Assembly (NCBI RefSeq): GCF_900106975.1
Contig: NZ_FNNU01000006.1
Location: 62,001 to 126,000, forward strand
Reading direction: 5' to 3'
DNA length: 64,000 bases
Source of the DNA: Pseudomonas kuykendallii
Lineage (GTDB): Bacteria; Pseudomonadota; Gammaproteobacteria; Pseudomonadales; Pseudomonadaceae
Part shown: piece after piece, positions 7,175 to 16,338 of the stretch
How positions within the stretch are numbered: position 1 is the stretch's first letter
Layout: each line of letters opens with the position of its first letter
Translations under genes and position numbers: made by a program
The notes under the pieces: generated by a model
Told to the model about the DNA's origin: nothing
What the model saw: only the letters and a program-made list of their open reading frames with translations
Database searches by the model: none

Positions 7175-8923
7175 CTAGATCCAGAAAACCGGCCCTGGGG
7201 CGTCGCGGACGTACTGCCGGGTGATGGGGTTGTAGCTGCCGAAGCGCTCAGCTATCACGCCCGTTAGGTCACGGCCGTTGGTGAACACGCCATCGGCATA
7301 GGGCAACGCGCCGCTGCCCAGCCGGACCTTCGTCGGCGCTGCGCCTTCATTCGCGCGAAGGGCGAACACGCACGGCATCTGCGCGCAGTACCGCACCGAC
7401 CCGAGAATCAGGTTGGTGGAGGCCGCGTCATTGGCCGCCGGCGAACGCAACGCGAGAGAACGAGCAAGCCGCGATGCCGGTACCGTAGATGCCCACGGTC
7501 CGGGGTACATGTCCGCACTTGCGGCGGTGTTCGAGTAGTTCGAAGAGCCCGAATCGAAAGCGGTGTCCAGGTGCACCGACCATTCGCAGTTTTGCGACAC
7601 GGTTCGAGACCGCTCCCCTACGGTCGGGAAGTTGAGGACGTCCCCGGGTATCTGGTAAGCCAACTGCGCGGTCATCTCGGTGGTTGCGGTAGCAGTGAAA
7701 CTGGCCGATGCAACCTGAGTGCCGTCATTCACAAGCCTGAAGGTGGCAGTTTGGGTGTAGGTTTTCGAAGCGTTGAACGTGCCCGTGCCTGATCCGAAAG
7801 TCTCCGCGTGCCAGTTTGAGGGGCCGCCCCCGATATCCGCCCCAATAATCACGCCCGTCCCGCTGGCACCACCTCCAACCCCCGACCCGGTGTAGTGCTC
7901 ATTCACGACCGCATCTGCGGTGACGCTGGCCACCGAGCCATCCGGGCGGTAGTACATCGCCAGCACCATGCCAACCGCGCCGTAGCTGATGTCGTAGCTG
8001 CCATGCCCAGGGACGCGCAGCCCGTTCCCGCCGATGGTGGAGGGTGTTGAACGCGTCGCTACCAGGGAGCCGTTCCAGCGGTACATCTCCCCGACCGGCT
8101 CTCCACGCACCCATTGCGTGGTGACCACCACTGCCTCATCCGACAACTGCGGGACGACGCGCTCGGTCACGGTCCCAGATGTCTGGGCAGTCGTCTTCAG
8201 CGGGCGCAGCACGGCGGACCGGACCGCATCCACGTTGCTGAGGGTGAGTTCCCAGAACTCCAGAATGGGCCAGTGCCAGCCGCCCCCCTCGATGGACGAG
8301 TAACTCCCGTCCGGCAGCGAGCTACCCGTGCTGGTCATGTGCGCCAGGATCACTCGGCCCCCAGACGCTACCGAATCGACCACAACCCAGTTCGACCCCG
8401 CGGCGGTCACCGGCGCCCCATCGGGCTTTGAAACATCGATGTCCAGCGACTCCGGCTGCGGCCGGCGAGCCAGCTTCGGCCCGGGGATCAGGCGAACTGT
8501 TGATAGCGTGCTGCTGAGGCTCGCCTGCCAGTTCCGCTCGCCGTCGTGGTAGATCCACCTCGCCATGCCCAGCTCAGAGCCATAGGTGTACTTCTGCCCA
8601 TAGATGATGGATTCGCGCGGGTTGTAGAGCGCTGCGGATCGCCACTCGCGCCCGGCGGACTGGTCGGCCGCGAGCTGCTCGGTGGACCGCTGAATCACGG
8701 ACGCTCGCGGGTCGCGGAAGCGCAACACATTGCCCGCCTGGTGTGCCGGCGAAACCAAGGGCAACGCACTCGACCAGCCGAACTGGATGACCTGGCCGTT
8801 CGGCAGCGTGAGTCGTGGCAGGAAACCTCCCGAGTCTTTGCGCAGGTCGATCCGGCCATGCCATGGCCATCCGAAGATCACGGGCTTGCCCGGCTTCCAA
8901 TCCGATAACGCACTATCGAACAT
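7175..8923 (-). CDS. Large tail-tip/baseplate-region protein of unknown function
   Basis: A 582-residue protein. The start MFDSALSDWKPG is chosen at 8923 because GGAGG stands 5 bases before it; a longer ORF overlaps the upstream gene. Sequence is rich in Ser, Thr, Gly and Trp with many short beta segments and no transmembrane helix or enzyme motif. Its size and place among tail-tip genes suggest a spike or hub component exposed on the virion. Confidence 0.5.
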   Translation of the reverse strand: MFDSALSDWKPGKPVIFGWPWHGRIDLRKDSGGFLPRLTLPNGQVIQFGWSSALPLVSPAHQAGNVLRFRDPRASVIQRSTEQLAADQSAGREWRSAALYNPRESIIYGQKYTYGSELGMARWIYHDGERNWQASLSSTLSTVRLIPGPKLARRPQPESLDIDVSKPDGAPVTAAGSNWVVVDSVASGGRVILAHMTSTGSSLPDGSYSSIEGGGWHWPILEFWELTLSNVDAVRSAVLRPLKTTAQTSGTVTERVVPQLSDEAVVVTTQWVRGEPVGEMYRWNGSLVATRSTPSTIGGNGLRVPGHGSYDISYGAVGMVLAMYYRPDGSVASVTADAVVNEHYTGSGVGGGASGTGVIIGADIGGGPSNWHAETFGSGTGTFNASKTYTQTATFRLVNDGTQVASASFTATATTEMTAQLAYQIPGDVLNFPTVGERSRTVSQNCEWSVHLDTAFDSGSSNYSNTAASADMYPGPWASTVPASRLARSLALRSPAANDAASTNLILGSVRYCAQMPCVFALRANEGAAPTKVRLGSGALPYADGVFTNGRDLTGVIAERFGSYNPITRQYVRDAPGPVFWI

Positions 8924-8924
8924 C

Positions 8925-9326
8925 TCAGCCTCCGACGTTGGGCGGCGACGCGAAGTTGAACAGCACCTCGGCGCCGGTCGCATCGATCATGGTGATGCTC
9001 TTGAGCGGCTCGATCTCCACGGCGAGCAGGTAGTCGCTGCTGTAGAGGTTGCTGGTTTGGGCGTAATAGGTGCGCGTGCTTCCACCGGTGGGCGTCAGCT
9101 TTTCCGTCAGCGGGCTGGCGATGCCACCGCCGGTACCGCCCGCGGCCGGCGCAGAGTAGGTGGAGACGCCGCGCTTCGCTGCCCGGGCGCCGCGTGGATC
9201 GATGGTCTTCAGCGCCTTGTTTGCGCTGCCAGGGCTCACCAAGCGATTCAGGTCGTCGGCCAGGCTGCGGCGGGAGGCTTCGTTGTTCGCGCCGATCGCT
9301 CGGCGAATCTGCTCGCTCGTTGCCAT
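8925..9326 (-). CDS. Small tail-tip protein
   Basis: A 133-residue protein from MATSEQIRRAIGANNEASRRSL; the helical N-terminus is followed by a beta-rich end (KSITMIDATGAEVLFNFASPP). The start overlaps the preceding stop by one base (TGATG), indicating translational coupling to the 599-residue gene. Likely a connector between hub and downstream tail-tip proteins. Confidence 0.45.
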   Translation of the reverse strand: MATSEQIRRAIGANNEASRRSLADDLNRLVSPGSANKALKTIDPRGARAAKRGVSTYSAPAAGGTGGGIASPLTEKLTPTGGSTRTYYAQTSNLYSSDYLLAVEIEPLKSITMIDATGAEVLFNFASPPNVGG

Positions 9327-11125
9327 CACAGCTCCAGGAGGTCGTTCGGTATTGCCAAGCGGTAGGTCCCGGCAATTTCCACTTTCCACTCATCGCGCAG
9401 GGCGTCCGAGACTTGGGGCGCCGGCACTTTGAATTGCCGCGGGAACTGCTCGCCGGCGTTGCCCGATGAGTAGTTGCCGCTGAAACCGTCCAGCTCCTCG
9501 TTGTACGGCGGGCTCGACGTGCGCCCGCCCAACTGCGTGGGCAAACTGCCGCCGCCGACCGGCCGCGCGGCAGTGCTCGTGCTGTGCGGCGGAGGCGTCA
9601 GCGGGTCGCTGACATTGCCGCCGCCGCGCATCACCGCCACGCTGATCGTCGTCAGGGCCCTACCGCTGGCGAGGTCGAACTCGTGGGTGATCTGCCGGCA
9701 CTTACCGGCGGCGCGGATCTGATCGTCCAGCTCGAGCGTGTGCACAAGGTCGATTCCCAGGGCCATCGGCGTCGGGACTTGCCACGACACGGTCGTGCCG
9801 CGGTGCGCCTCGATGAGTGTCGTCCGCGCCTGCTGCAGCCCGCACCTCAGCCCCGCGATGCGACGCGCCTCGTTGCGCAGGTCGAGGTTGCCGTTGATGC
9901 CGTCGACGGGATCGATGTCGTCGTCATCCGGGGCCTCGTCGTCACCGTCGCCGATGGCGCCGGGCGTGCCGGTGCTGCCCGCGTTCACGCCATAGGGCTC
10001 GCTTTCCCACTTGTCTGCGCGATCGCTTTCGATCTCGATGGCGATGCGCTGGCGGGTGATGACCTCGCCGGCGTCCGCGACCGATTGAGGGACTTCCACC
10101 CGCAGCGGGTAGCTCTCGGTGACGGCCTGCACTTCGCGCAACGCGCCGCGCCAGGAAGCGCCGAGTATCAGGCCCTCCGCATAGCTGTTGTTGATCCACG
10201 GCGAGCCGTCGCCGCAGGGGTTCGCCATGTTCGGCGGCAGGCGGTTGTAGTTCGCGGCGGAGAGCATGGTCAGGCCGGCGCTCTCTGTGGCCTCCTGCAC
10301 CATGGCCATGGTCGGCAGCTCGGACGTATCGTCCCGCCACGCGCAGAAGCCCTGCAGTCCACCGAAACCGTCTGTATCCGGATGGGTCCACCCGAACGAG
10401 AAGTTGAACTGCCAGAGCCGGCTGAAGCGGTAGTCGGCCTCGATCTCGACGACGTTTGTCTGCGAGTCGAGGTCCGCGAGGTCGACCTGGATCGACTGGT
10501 AAATCGTGGTGCCCAGGCCGAACACAAACGCCGGCGTGCCAGCGAACCAGCTGGTGACGCGCATCGAGCCATCCACCGCGCAGTCGAGGCTGGCGGCCAT
10601 GGTGCTCAGGCGCTCGTTCATGTAGTCAAAGCGGCTGCGGCCGTCGACGGGCTCGAACACGTCCTCCGACCACACCGCGCCGGGCGTGAGCGCATCGATC
10701 TCGGCGATGGTCAGCGCCTCGACGCGCTGCTGCAACTGGTCCGAACAGGTGCAGCTCAGCGTGCGCGTGCTGCTGTCCCAGCTCGGGTCAGCGATGCGGC
10801 CGGTGTAGCGGCGCGTTTGCGTGGTCACGCCGGCCACTTCGCAGATGAAGTCCAGCGTGACCGGCTTGCCCTTCCAGTCCGTTGGCGTCACCGGCCCGGC
10901 GGCAAGGCACAGGTCGAACCGCGCGATGCCGGCGGCACCCTCTTCCCGGTCCACCTCGACCGTACCGGTGAGGCGCGCGGAAACGTCTTGGTCGCCCACC
11001 AGCAGCCGCAGCTTCCAGCGGAACGCACTGACCAGCTCGACTTGGCCGGGCTCCGGCGGTACGTCGCCAGCCCCCGCGAGGGAGGCCAGCGGAGCACTGG
11101 CGAGGGGTACGCCACCGATCAGCAT
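9326..11125 (-). CDS. Tail hub-like protein
   Basis: A 599-residue protein. The first 120 residues contain a beta domain (RWKLRLLVGDQDVSARLTGTVEVD and VTTQTRRYTGRIADPSWDSSTR) that recalls N-terminal hub domains in which a displacement or rotation field is defined; the middle has a long mixed region and an acidic linker (GDGDDEAPDDDDIDPVDG). Gene size and order after the tape measure fit the tail hub. It shares the opening 'M-xGGVP' with the next upstream gene. No peptidase motif is seen. Confidence 0.5.
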   Translation of the reverse strand: MLIGGVPLASAPLASLAGAGDVPPEPGQVELVSAFRWKLRLLVGDQDVSARLTGTVEVDREEGAAGIARFDLCLAAGPVTPTDWKGKPVTLDFICEVAGVTTQTRRYTGRIADPSWDSSTRTLSCTCSDQLQQRVEALTIAEIDALTPGAVWSEDVFEPVDGRSRFDYMNERLSTMAASLDCAVDGSMRVTSWFAGTPAFVFGLGTTIYQSIQVDLADLDSQTNVVEIEADYRFSRLWQFNFSFGWTHPDTDGFGGLQGFCAWRDDTSELPTMAMVQEATESAGLTMLSAANYNRLPPNMANPCGDGSPWINNSYAEGLILGASWRGALREVQAVTESYPLRVEVPQSVADAGEVITRQRIAIEIESDRADKWESEPYGVNAGSTGTPGAIGDGDDEAPDDDDIDPVDGINGNLDLRNEARRIAGLRCGLQQARTTLIEAHRGTTVSWQVPTPMALGIDLVHTLELDDQIRAAGKCRQITHEFDLASGRALTTISVAVMRGGGNVSDPLTPPPHSTSTAARPVGGGSLPTQLGGRTSSPPYNEELDGFSGNYSSGNAGEQFPRQFKVPAPQVSDALRDEWKVEIAGTYRLAIPNDLLEL

Positions 11126-11632
11126 CTACGCCTCCTCCCAGTTGATCGTCCAGCCGTGGCTGCCGGCGGATTGCGACTTCGGCGGCTTGCTGGCGAACAC
11201 CTGGTAGACCGGGTACCAGTACGTGGCGTAGAGGGTGGCGCCGGCCGCCGGCGTGATGGTCACCACGCCATCGGCGAAGCTGCAGGGCGTTTCGGCCCAC
11301 TGCCCGGTGTCGCCGATCAGCGCCACGCACCAGGGTTCGGCATCCGGCCGCGGCGTGCTGGTGAGCGGCACCTGCAGCGCACTGCCGGTGATGCACTCGG
11401 CGAGCGCCAGGCGCAGTTCCAGGGGCTGGCTGTAGTCCAGGCCATCGAGCCCGGCCGGCATCCAGCCCTGGCCGCTGATCGAGCCGGACTCCTTCGCCCA
11501 GTGCGACATTTTCACGCCCTGGCCGTTGCTCATCCGCACCACGGTTTCGCCGCCGAGCGGCTCGGACGACTGATCCGGCGCGCCGGCGAGCAGCACGATC
11601 GGCACGCCGCCGAGCATGATCGGTAGAGACAT
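11126..11632 (-). CDS. Distal tail-like small protein
   Basis: A 168-residue protein (MSLPIMLGGVPIVLLAGAPDQSSE) immediately downstream of the tape measure, the place of the distal tail or minor tail protein in siphophages. Sequence is beta-type with several Trp residues (PVYQVFASKPPKSQSAG, WTINWEEA). It abuts the hub-like gene without a gap. Confidence 0.45.
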   Translation of the reverse strand: MSLPIMLGGVPIVLLAGAPDQSSEPLGGETVVRMSNGQGVKMSHWAKESGSISGQGWMPAGLDGLDYSQPLELRLALAECITGSALQVPLTSTPRPDAEPWCVALIGDTGQWAETPCSFADGVVTITPAAGATLYATYWYPVYQVFASKPPKSQSAGSHGWTINWEEA

Positions 11633-11645
11633 TCGGAACTCCAGG

Positions 11646-11671
11646 CAAAAGAAAGCCCGCCGAAGCGGGCT
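11646..11671 (-). terminator. Intrinsic terminator after the tape measure gene
   Basis: On the minus strand AGCCCGCTTCGGCGGGCT forms a hairpin with a TTCG loop followed by TTCTTTTG. It separates the tape measure gene from the tail-tip genes. Confidence 0.65.
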
Positions 11672-11681
11672 GGGTCGGGTG

Positions 11682-14600
11682 CTACTTGCGGTGAGTTCGG
11701 CCGAACTTCAGGGCCTCGTTCCGCAGGTCTTCAGCGGTGCTGCGGGTGGCTTTGACGTTGTAGGTCTTGCCGCCCAGATCCAGCGACAGGGTGCCCCAGG
11801 ACTCGACGTCGCTGCTGCCTCCGCCCGCAGCGGCGGCCAGCGCCGGCGCCAGAACAGGGATGGTTGGCATAGCACGCGTGCTGATCTGCCCACCCTCGGC
11901 GAACTTGGGAAGTCGCATTGCGTTGAGCTGACTCAGAAGCTGCGGGCCATAGTGACGAACAGCGGCTGCTCTCATGACGAACTCGCCGTTGGACACCCTC
12001 GCCAGGATGCTATCGCTGGTGCCACTGCCAGGTCCGCGCAGGAGTCCGCCCGCGGCCTTCGCGGGGAGAGTGGTTGGGTCAATCAGCCCGTCAGCACGCG
12101 CATCATTGGCTGTGTTAGTGGCCACGTAGGTGACAGGAACCTGCAGGTACTGTGCCCATTGCTGCGCGAGAGCTATCAGCCTCTGCTTCGTTTGCTCCTC
12201 CGATTCAGCATCCGACTGATAGCCGACGCTGATGCGCTTTAGCGCCTGAGCATACTGAAGGAAGCCATCCACTTTGGCCTTCTCTTCATCGAGCGATCCT
12301 TGCGCATTCTGCTCATCGATTTTCGCGGCTTGGTCCGCTATCTGGCCCAGCTCCTTGGCGATACCCTCAAATCCGTAGGTGTTTGCACCAGCCGCTTTCA
12401 ACTCCTTCATGATCTGCGCGGCGCGGCGGGCTTCGGCCAGCGCAGTTTCGCTATCCCCGGACCGAACTGCTGAACGGGCGCTGTACTTGGCCTGACTAAG
12501 ATCGGCGAAGGAGTTACCGCCGGTTGCAGCAGTCCCTCCAGCCATCTCGGCGGCGAGCTTAGCGAACTCCTTCTGGATGCCTTCTCGCGCTTTGCGACTA
12601 GCCTCAAGGCGATTGTTAGCCTCGTCGTACGCAATGAGCTGCTGTGAAAGCTTGTCTCGGACGATCTTCAGTTCGTCGTCTTTGATTTTTCCAATCCGAG
12701 CTGTAAAGGCGGATTCGCTCTTTGCGCGGGAATCCAGTTCTGCCTGGATAGCCTCCCGAGTGGTTTGGTAGGCACGGGCCTGCTTGGCCGCAGAAAGCGC
12801 CTCCTGGCTGACAGGCGCGGTTGGCCCGTTTTTCTCCATATCCGCACGGCTGATCAACTCGGCCTGCGCGCGCCAGTGCTGCTCCGCCAGCCTCAGTTGC
12901 TTCGTGTACTCATTGCGCTCGGTTTCGGTTTGTTGCTTCACTGCATCGGCGGACTGGATCACCACGGCGGCGTATTGCCGAGTTGCGGTGGCTTTGCCAG
13001 TCAGTGCGGCCTGATCGCTCACCTGGGACTTTTCGAGTTCCTGCATTTCCTTGTACAAGCCGTATAGCTCGGATAATTGGTCAGCGGTGAAGCCCACCAC
13101 GGAGAGCAGGCCAGCTCCTTTCGCAACGCTTGCCAGCCTCACCTTGCCCAGTCTGCCCATGCTCCCTGCCAGGCCGTCCAGCGCGACACCTGCGGCCTGC
13201 GCCCCGGAAGGGGTCTGCCCCAGCGTGCCGAGAAAGCCACCGAACGAGCTGCGCAGACCTTTCACGATTACCGCAACAGCCTTGGCGCCGGCACCGAATG
13301 CCACCAGTCCGACAAGCGAGACACGTAACCCTTCCGGCAAGCTGTTGAAGGCATTGAGCAGGCCGGTCAGGAGGTTGATGACGGGAAGGCCGGCGGCAAC
13401 CGCTTCACCGAAAGCTAGCTTCAGCTCGCCAAGGCTCGCGTTGAAACGATCCATCTGCGCTTGCGGCGTGTCCTTCATGATGTCATAGGCCCGCTCTGTC
13501 GAGCCCGCCGCCTGGTCCATCCGCCCCAACTGCTCGTTGAAGGCGCCGATCTGGTTGGTGAGCGCCAACACCGCCGTGCGCCCCTCGGTATCGGGGATGA
13601 TCTGGCGCATGGCTGTGGCCCCCAGCTTCTTCTGCGCGATCTGTTGGAGCGTGCCGGAAAGGCCGTTCCAGCGGATGCCCAGCTCTTCCATGGCTTTGGC
13701 AGCTTCGGGCGACGGCGCGGCGAGCTGGTTGATGGCGCTACGCAACCCGGTGATCGCAATCGGCGCCTTGATGCCTTGCACGGTCATCCGGGCGATCGCC
13801 GCACCGATCTCATCGAACCCCACGCCAGCAGCGGCAGCGCTCGGCAGTACCTGACCCAAGCCCGCTGCAAGTTCGTCGAACTCAACCACACCATCCTGAA
13901 TGGTCAGGAAGAGCTGGTCGTAGCGCTCACCGAGCTTGCCCACATCCTCGCCATAGGCATTGATGATCGAAACGCCAACGGAGGCGGCCGTCTTGGTGTC
14001 GGTCATGCCCGCTATCGCGGCCTTCGTCGACTGGGCCAGCACGTCCATGGCCTTGGCGGTTTCAACGCCACTTCCCAGGATGTCCCTTAGAGCGGCGGCG
14101 CTCTCGGCGGCAGGTTTGCCGAGATCCGTGCTGATCTGCCGGACCTGCTGGGAGGTCGCCTCCAACTGCGTTCCGGTGAGATCGGTAATGGTGGCGATGC
14201 CGGCCACCTGCTGCTCGAACTCCGCGTAGTCGCTGAACGAACTGCGTGCCAGCATTGCGAAACCGCCGAACGCCGCCGCACCGGCTATCACCTCTCCCCG
14301 GATGCGGCCGAGGACATCAAGCCAAGTGCCCGATACCGCAGTGAGCCCTTGGGTTTCCCGAGACGCCGCGGCGATGCTCTGGCGCAGAGTGGTTTGAGCA
14401 ACTGCGATCTCGGTGGTACTGAGCACGCCGGATTTGCGCAGCAGTTCAAACTGACGCTGCTGCTCGGCGATGGCTTCGCGAGTGCCGCGAAACTGGGAAA
14501 CCCCCAGACTTTGCAGTGCCCCCTGCATAGCCGCATCGTTACGGCCAGATCCTATGCGACCAGCCAACTCCGACTGCAGCCGCTGTTGCTCCGTAGCAAG

Positions 14601-14966
14601 CTTGCGCGTATCGACGCCTGCTGCACGCAATTCCGCGCGTTGCTCCCTGACCTTAGCCTTCTGCTTTTCGAATTCGCGCGTGGTGGATGCAAGGGTCCGC
14701 TGAGCCTGCCCAAGGTCCCTATCCAATGCGCGTACGGGCTGGCCTGCCGCGGCAATAGCGGTCTTCAATTCATCGACGCGCTTCTTGGCGGCAAAAAATG
14801 CAGAGGATGCGGCCTTCGCCGCCTCCTGTGTCTGCTGCAGCGCCTGGACCTGACGGATCGGCTTTTCAACCGCCCGGACCATTTCCGCGTATTCCTTCCG
14901 GAAGCCGCCCACCTCCTTGGTGGCTTGGTCAAGGTTCGCGACCAGGCGCAGTTCGACATCAGACAT
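11682..14966 (-). CDS. Tail tape measure protein (TP901 type)
   Basis: A 1094-residue protein, the longest gene of the window, which fixes tail length and helps DNA exit. Residues 1-190 are coiled-coil rich; about 225-245 and 560-590 hold hydrophobic helices; the segment around FEQQVAGIATITDLTG to MTVQGIKAPIAITGLRS matches the TP901 core domain (PhageMin_Tail). It starts 6 bases after the GT frameshift product ends, the canonical G/GT-then-tape order. The C-terminal part is Ala/Gly-rich and ends in a basic tail. Confidence 0.9.
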   Translation of the reverse strand: MSDVELRLVANLDQATKEVGGFRKEYAEMVRAVEKPIRQVQALQQTQEAAKAASSAFFAAKKRVDELKTAIAAAGQPVRALDRDLGQAQRTLASTTREFEKQKAKVREQRAELRAAGVDTRKLATEQQRLQSELAGRIGSGRNDAAMQGALQSLGVSQFRGTREAIAEQQRQFELLRKSGVLSTTEIAVAQTTLRQSIAAASRETQGLTAVSGTWLDVLGRIRGEVIAGAAAFGGFAMLARSSFSDYAEFEQQVAGIATITDLTGTQLEATSQQVRQISTDLGKPAAESAAALRDILGSGVETAKAMDVLAQSTKAAIAGMTDTKTAASVGVSIINAYGEDVGKLGERYDQLFLTIQDGVVEFDELAAGLGQVLPSAAAAGVGFDEIGAAIARMTVQGIKAPIAITGLRSAINQLAAPSPEAAKAMEELGIRWNGLSGTLQQIAQKKLGATAMRQIIPDTEGRTAVLALTNQIGAFNEQLGRMDQAAGSTERAYDIMKDTPQAQMDRFNASLGELKLAFGEAVAAGLPVINLLTGLLNAFNSLPEGLRVSLVGLVAFGAGAKAVAVIVKGLRSSFGGFLGTLGQTPSGAQAAGVALDGLAGSMGRLGKVRLASVAKGAGLLSVVGFTADQLSELYGLYKEMQELEKSQVSDQAALTGKATATRQYAAVVIQSADAVKQQTETERNEYTKQLRLAEQHWRAQAELISRADMEKNGPTAPVSQEALSAAKQARAYQTTREAIQAELDSRAKSESAFTARIGKIKDDELKIVRDKLSQQLIAYDEANNRLEASRKAREGIQKEFAKLAAEMAGGTAATGGNSFADLSQAKYSARSAVRSGDSETALAEARRAAQIMKELKAAGANTYGFEGIAKELGQIADQAAKIDEQNAQGSLDEEKAKVDGFLQYAQALKRISVGYQSDAESEEQTKQRLIALAQQWAQYLQVPVTYVATNTANDARADGLIDPTTLPAKAAGGLLRGPGSGTSDSILARVSNGEFVMRAAAVRHYGPQLLSQLNAMRLPKFAEGGQISTRAMPTIPVLAPALAAAAGGGSSDVESWGTLSLDLGGKTYNVKATRSTAEDLRNEALKFGRTHRK

Positions 14967-14971
14967 GAGAA

Positions 14972-15390
14972 TCAGCCTTTAGAAGCCGCGCGGATAGCCG
15001 CGAGGTAGTAGGTCCAGGGGTAGTACGGAGCGTGCACGTGACCCAGGCGGATCAACGCGTTCAGCGTGGCATCCAGATCGGCTAGCTTCTGGCTTGTTGA
15101 ACAACCTTGGTCAGCCGACCCAGCAGCCCGAAAAAATGCGGGTTCAGCTCCTTGCAGACGCTGATCACTTCATCGACCTGACTCGGCCGCATGGCGTCGA
15201 TCATCTCGTCCGTCAGGCTGGTCATGCGCTTGATGTCCCCCAGCGTGCAATCGGTGAAAAGCATCGCCTCAAACGGATCGGTTTCGAGCTCGGTATCTTT
15301 CAGCCAGTTCCGCACCTGCAGAACGGTCAGCTCTCGGCAAATAATCGATTGGCCGCCGACCACGATCTCTCGGCTGTTGGTTTCTTGCAT
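14972..15390 (-). CDS. Tail assembly chaperone GT-type fusion made by -1 frameshift
   Basis: The G-type reading frame carries the slippery heptamer T TTT TTC at codons 86-87. After a -1 slip the frame stays open for 52 further codons (RAAGSADQGC ... APYYPWTYYLAAIRAASKG) and stops at 14972, giving 139 residues. The Tyr/Trp-rich extension exists only in that frame and reaches to 6 bases before the tape measure start, exactly as in lambda gpGT. Such fusions bind the tape measure while the short form binds tail-tube subunits. Seen: heptamer and open frame. Inferred: actual slippage. Confidence 0.8.
15082..15390 (-). CDS. Tail assembly chaperone, short form (G-like)
   Basis: A 102-residue protein (MQETNSREIVVGGQSIICRE) with a helical C-terminus and the usual tail-chaperone length, ending in TAG at 15082. 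It lies between the major tail protein region and the tape measure. It is the zero-frame product; the longer GT product is listed separately. Confidence 0.75.
   Translation of the reverse strand: MQETNSREIVVGGQSIICRELTVLQVRNWLKDTELETDPFEAMLFTDCTLGDIKRMTSLTDEMIDAMRPSQVDEVISVCKELNPHFFGLLGRLTKVVQQARS
15130..15136 (-). promoter_or_regulatory. -1 programmed frameshift heptamer
   Basis: The minus strand reads T TTT TTC, in frame with the chaperone codons CAT TTT TTC. This is a canonical X XXY YYZ slippery heptamer: both tRNA-Phe can re-pair one base back. Confidence 0.8.
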
Positions 15391-15405
15391 GATTCCTCCG
15401 GGGAT

Positions 15406-15428
15406 AAAAAAACCCGCCGAAGCGGGTT
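15406..15428 (-). terminator. Intrinsic terminator upstream of the tail chaperone
   Basis: On the minus strand AACCCGCTTCGGCGGGTT is followed by TTTTT. It lies between the small membrane protein gene (ends 15446) and the chaperone start (15390). Confidence 0.65.
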
Positions 15429-15445
15429 GTTTGGGTTACCAGGTA

Positions 15446-15727
15446 TCACGAAATCGCGAGCAGTAGTCCGCCAAAGAGTCGGGCCACGATCCAGCCAATC
15501 ACCAGCAAAATTAAGAAAGCAGGGATCGACGCGATCGCCCACTTGATCATGAACATCACCATTGAACCGAAGCGCATGTGCACGTCGACCACTACAACAG
15601 GCTGCACGCCATCAAGGCCTTTTGTTGCTGCTGCCAGATAGCTGCTCGTCGCCGGGGCTCGGCGGTTTGCCTGATTGATAGCGCGTGCTTTCTCGACGAC
15701 GTCGGATTTGATTGTCGGCTCTGACAT
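15446..15727 (-). CDS. Small single-TM membrane protein in the tail operon
   Basis: A 93-residue protein from MSEPTIKSDVVEKARAIN (GGGAGGG 6 bases upstream). The N-terminal 55 residues are polar; about 60-90 form a hydrophobic segment (FMIKWAIASIPAFLILLVIG) and the end is also hydrophobic. The function is unknown. A membrane protein between tail tube and tail chaperone is out of place for virion assembly, so it may belong with the adjacent HEPN gene pair as a moron, or be a superinfection-exclusion factor. Confidence 0.55.
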   Translation of the reverse strand: MSEPTIKSDVVEKARAINQANRRAPATSSYLAAATKGLDGVQPVVVVDVHMRFGSMVMFMIKWAIASIPAFLILLVIGWIVARLFGGLLLAIS

Positions 15728-15945
15728 AGGGTCCCTCCCGTGAAGTTCGAGGGAATCTACCACCGCACCAGCAGCCCCGAAACCCAGCACAGGGGCTGGG
15801 GCGTTGTTGCACAGTCTGGGCAGTCCGAGCGCAGCCTTGGCCGGTTAAAGCCCGAGGGTGAGCTGGAGCTGCCCGCGCCAGTACTCTACTTGATGCGTCA
15901 ACCCGGATTTTCGCTAGGGCCATGCTTTTTAATTGGCCAATAGAT

Positions 15946-16338
15946 TTACCCGGTGGTCGCGGTATTCCTTTCGGCAATCTTACGCAGGTCATTAACTAAC
16001 CCTACGCATTCAGCCAAATGCACTTGAGCATCTTTTGAAGTGATTTGATCATCGAGATAATAGTCAGCCTTAACTCTTAGTAGCTTCGCTCGATGTATAC
16101 ACGCTGCGATGACCCTAAGTCGTTTACTTGCCACCCTGTATCGCGAGATCAAACGATCATGCACACCCTTTTCCGTAACCGAATTATCTGGCAGCCCAAT
16201 TTGCTCGGCCACATGCAATGCTTCATGGTATAAAGCGTAGTAGCTACGACCGACCGATGCTCTAAGAAATATCTCTCCTGAATCATTTTCCAAAAGAGCC
16301 CGTGCGAGCTCCAACATTTTATCACTAGATGCTGGCAT
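15946..16338 (-). CDS. HEPN-domain protein (putative RNase effector)
   Basis: A 130-residue helical protein. It contains FLRASVGRSYYALYHEALHVAE, the HEPN signature 'R(S)YYA-YHAA', which gives R31-x6-H38, the RNase motif of active HEPN toxins. HEPN proteins are the toxic half of many toxin-antitoxin and anti-phage modules. Base composition is lower in GC than the flanking virion genes. Its start overlaps the upstream 267-residue gene by 14 bases, so both are made together. The start at 16338 is preferred over an upstream in-frame start because it yields a typical HEPN length; a GTA-rich region precedes it, so this is uncertain. Confidence 0.7.
   Translation of the reverse strand: MPASSDKMLELARALLENDSGEIFLRASVGRSYYALYHEALHVAEQIGLPDNSVTEKGVHDRLISRYRVASKRLRVIAACIHRAKLLRVKADYYLDDQITSKDAQVHLAECVGLVNDLRKIAERNTATTG

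Noticed and set aside
9584..11626. A 680-codon plus-strand ORF opposite the tail hub genes
   Set aside because: It is the antisense shadow of two well-supported, coupled tail genes; its Arg/His/Ala-rich composition is typical of shadows in GC-rich DNA.
15740..15943. A 67-codon plus-strand ORF before the HEPN module
   Set aside because: No ribosome binding site or family; it runs across the start region of the small membrane protein gene on the other strand.
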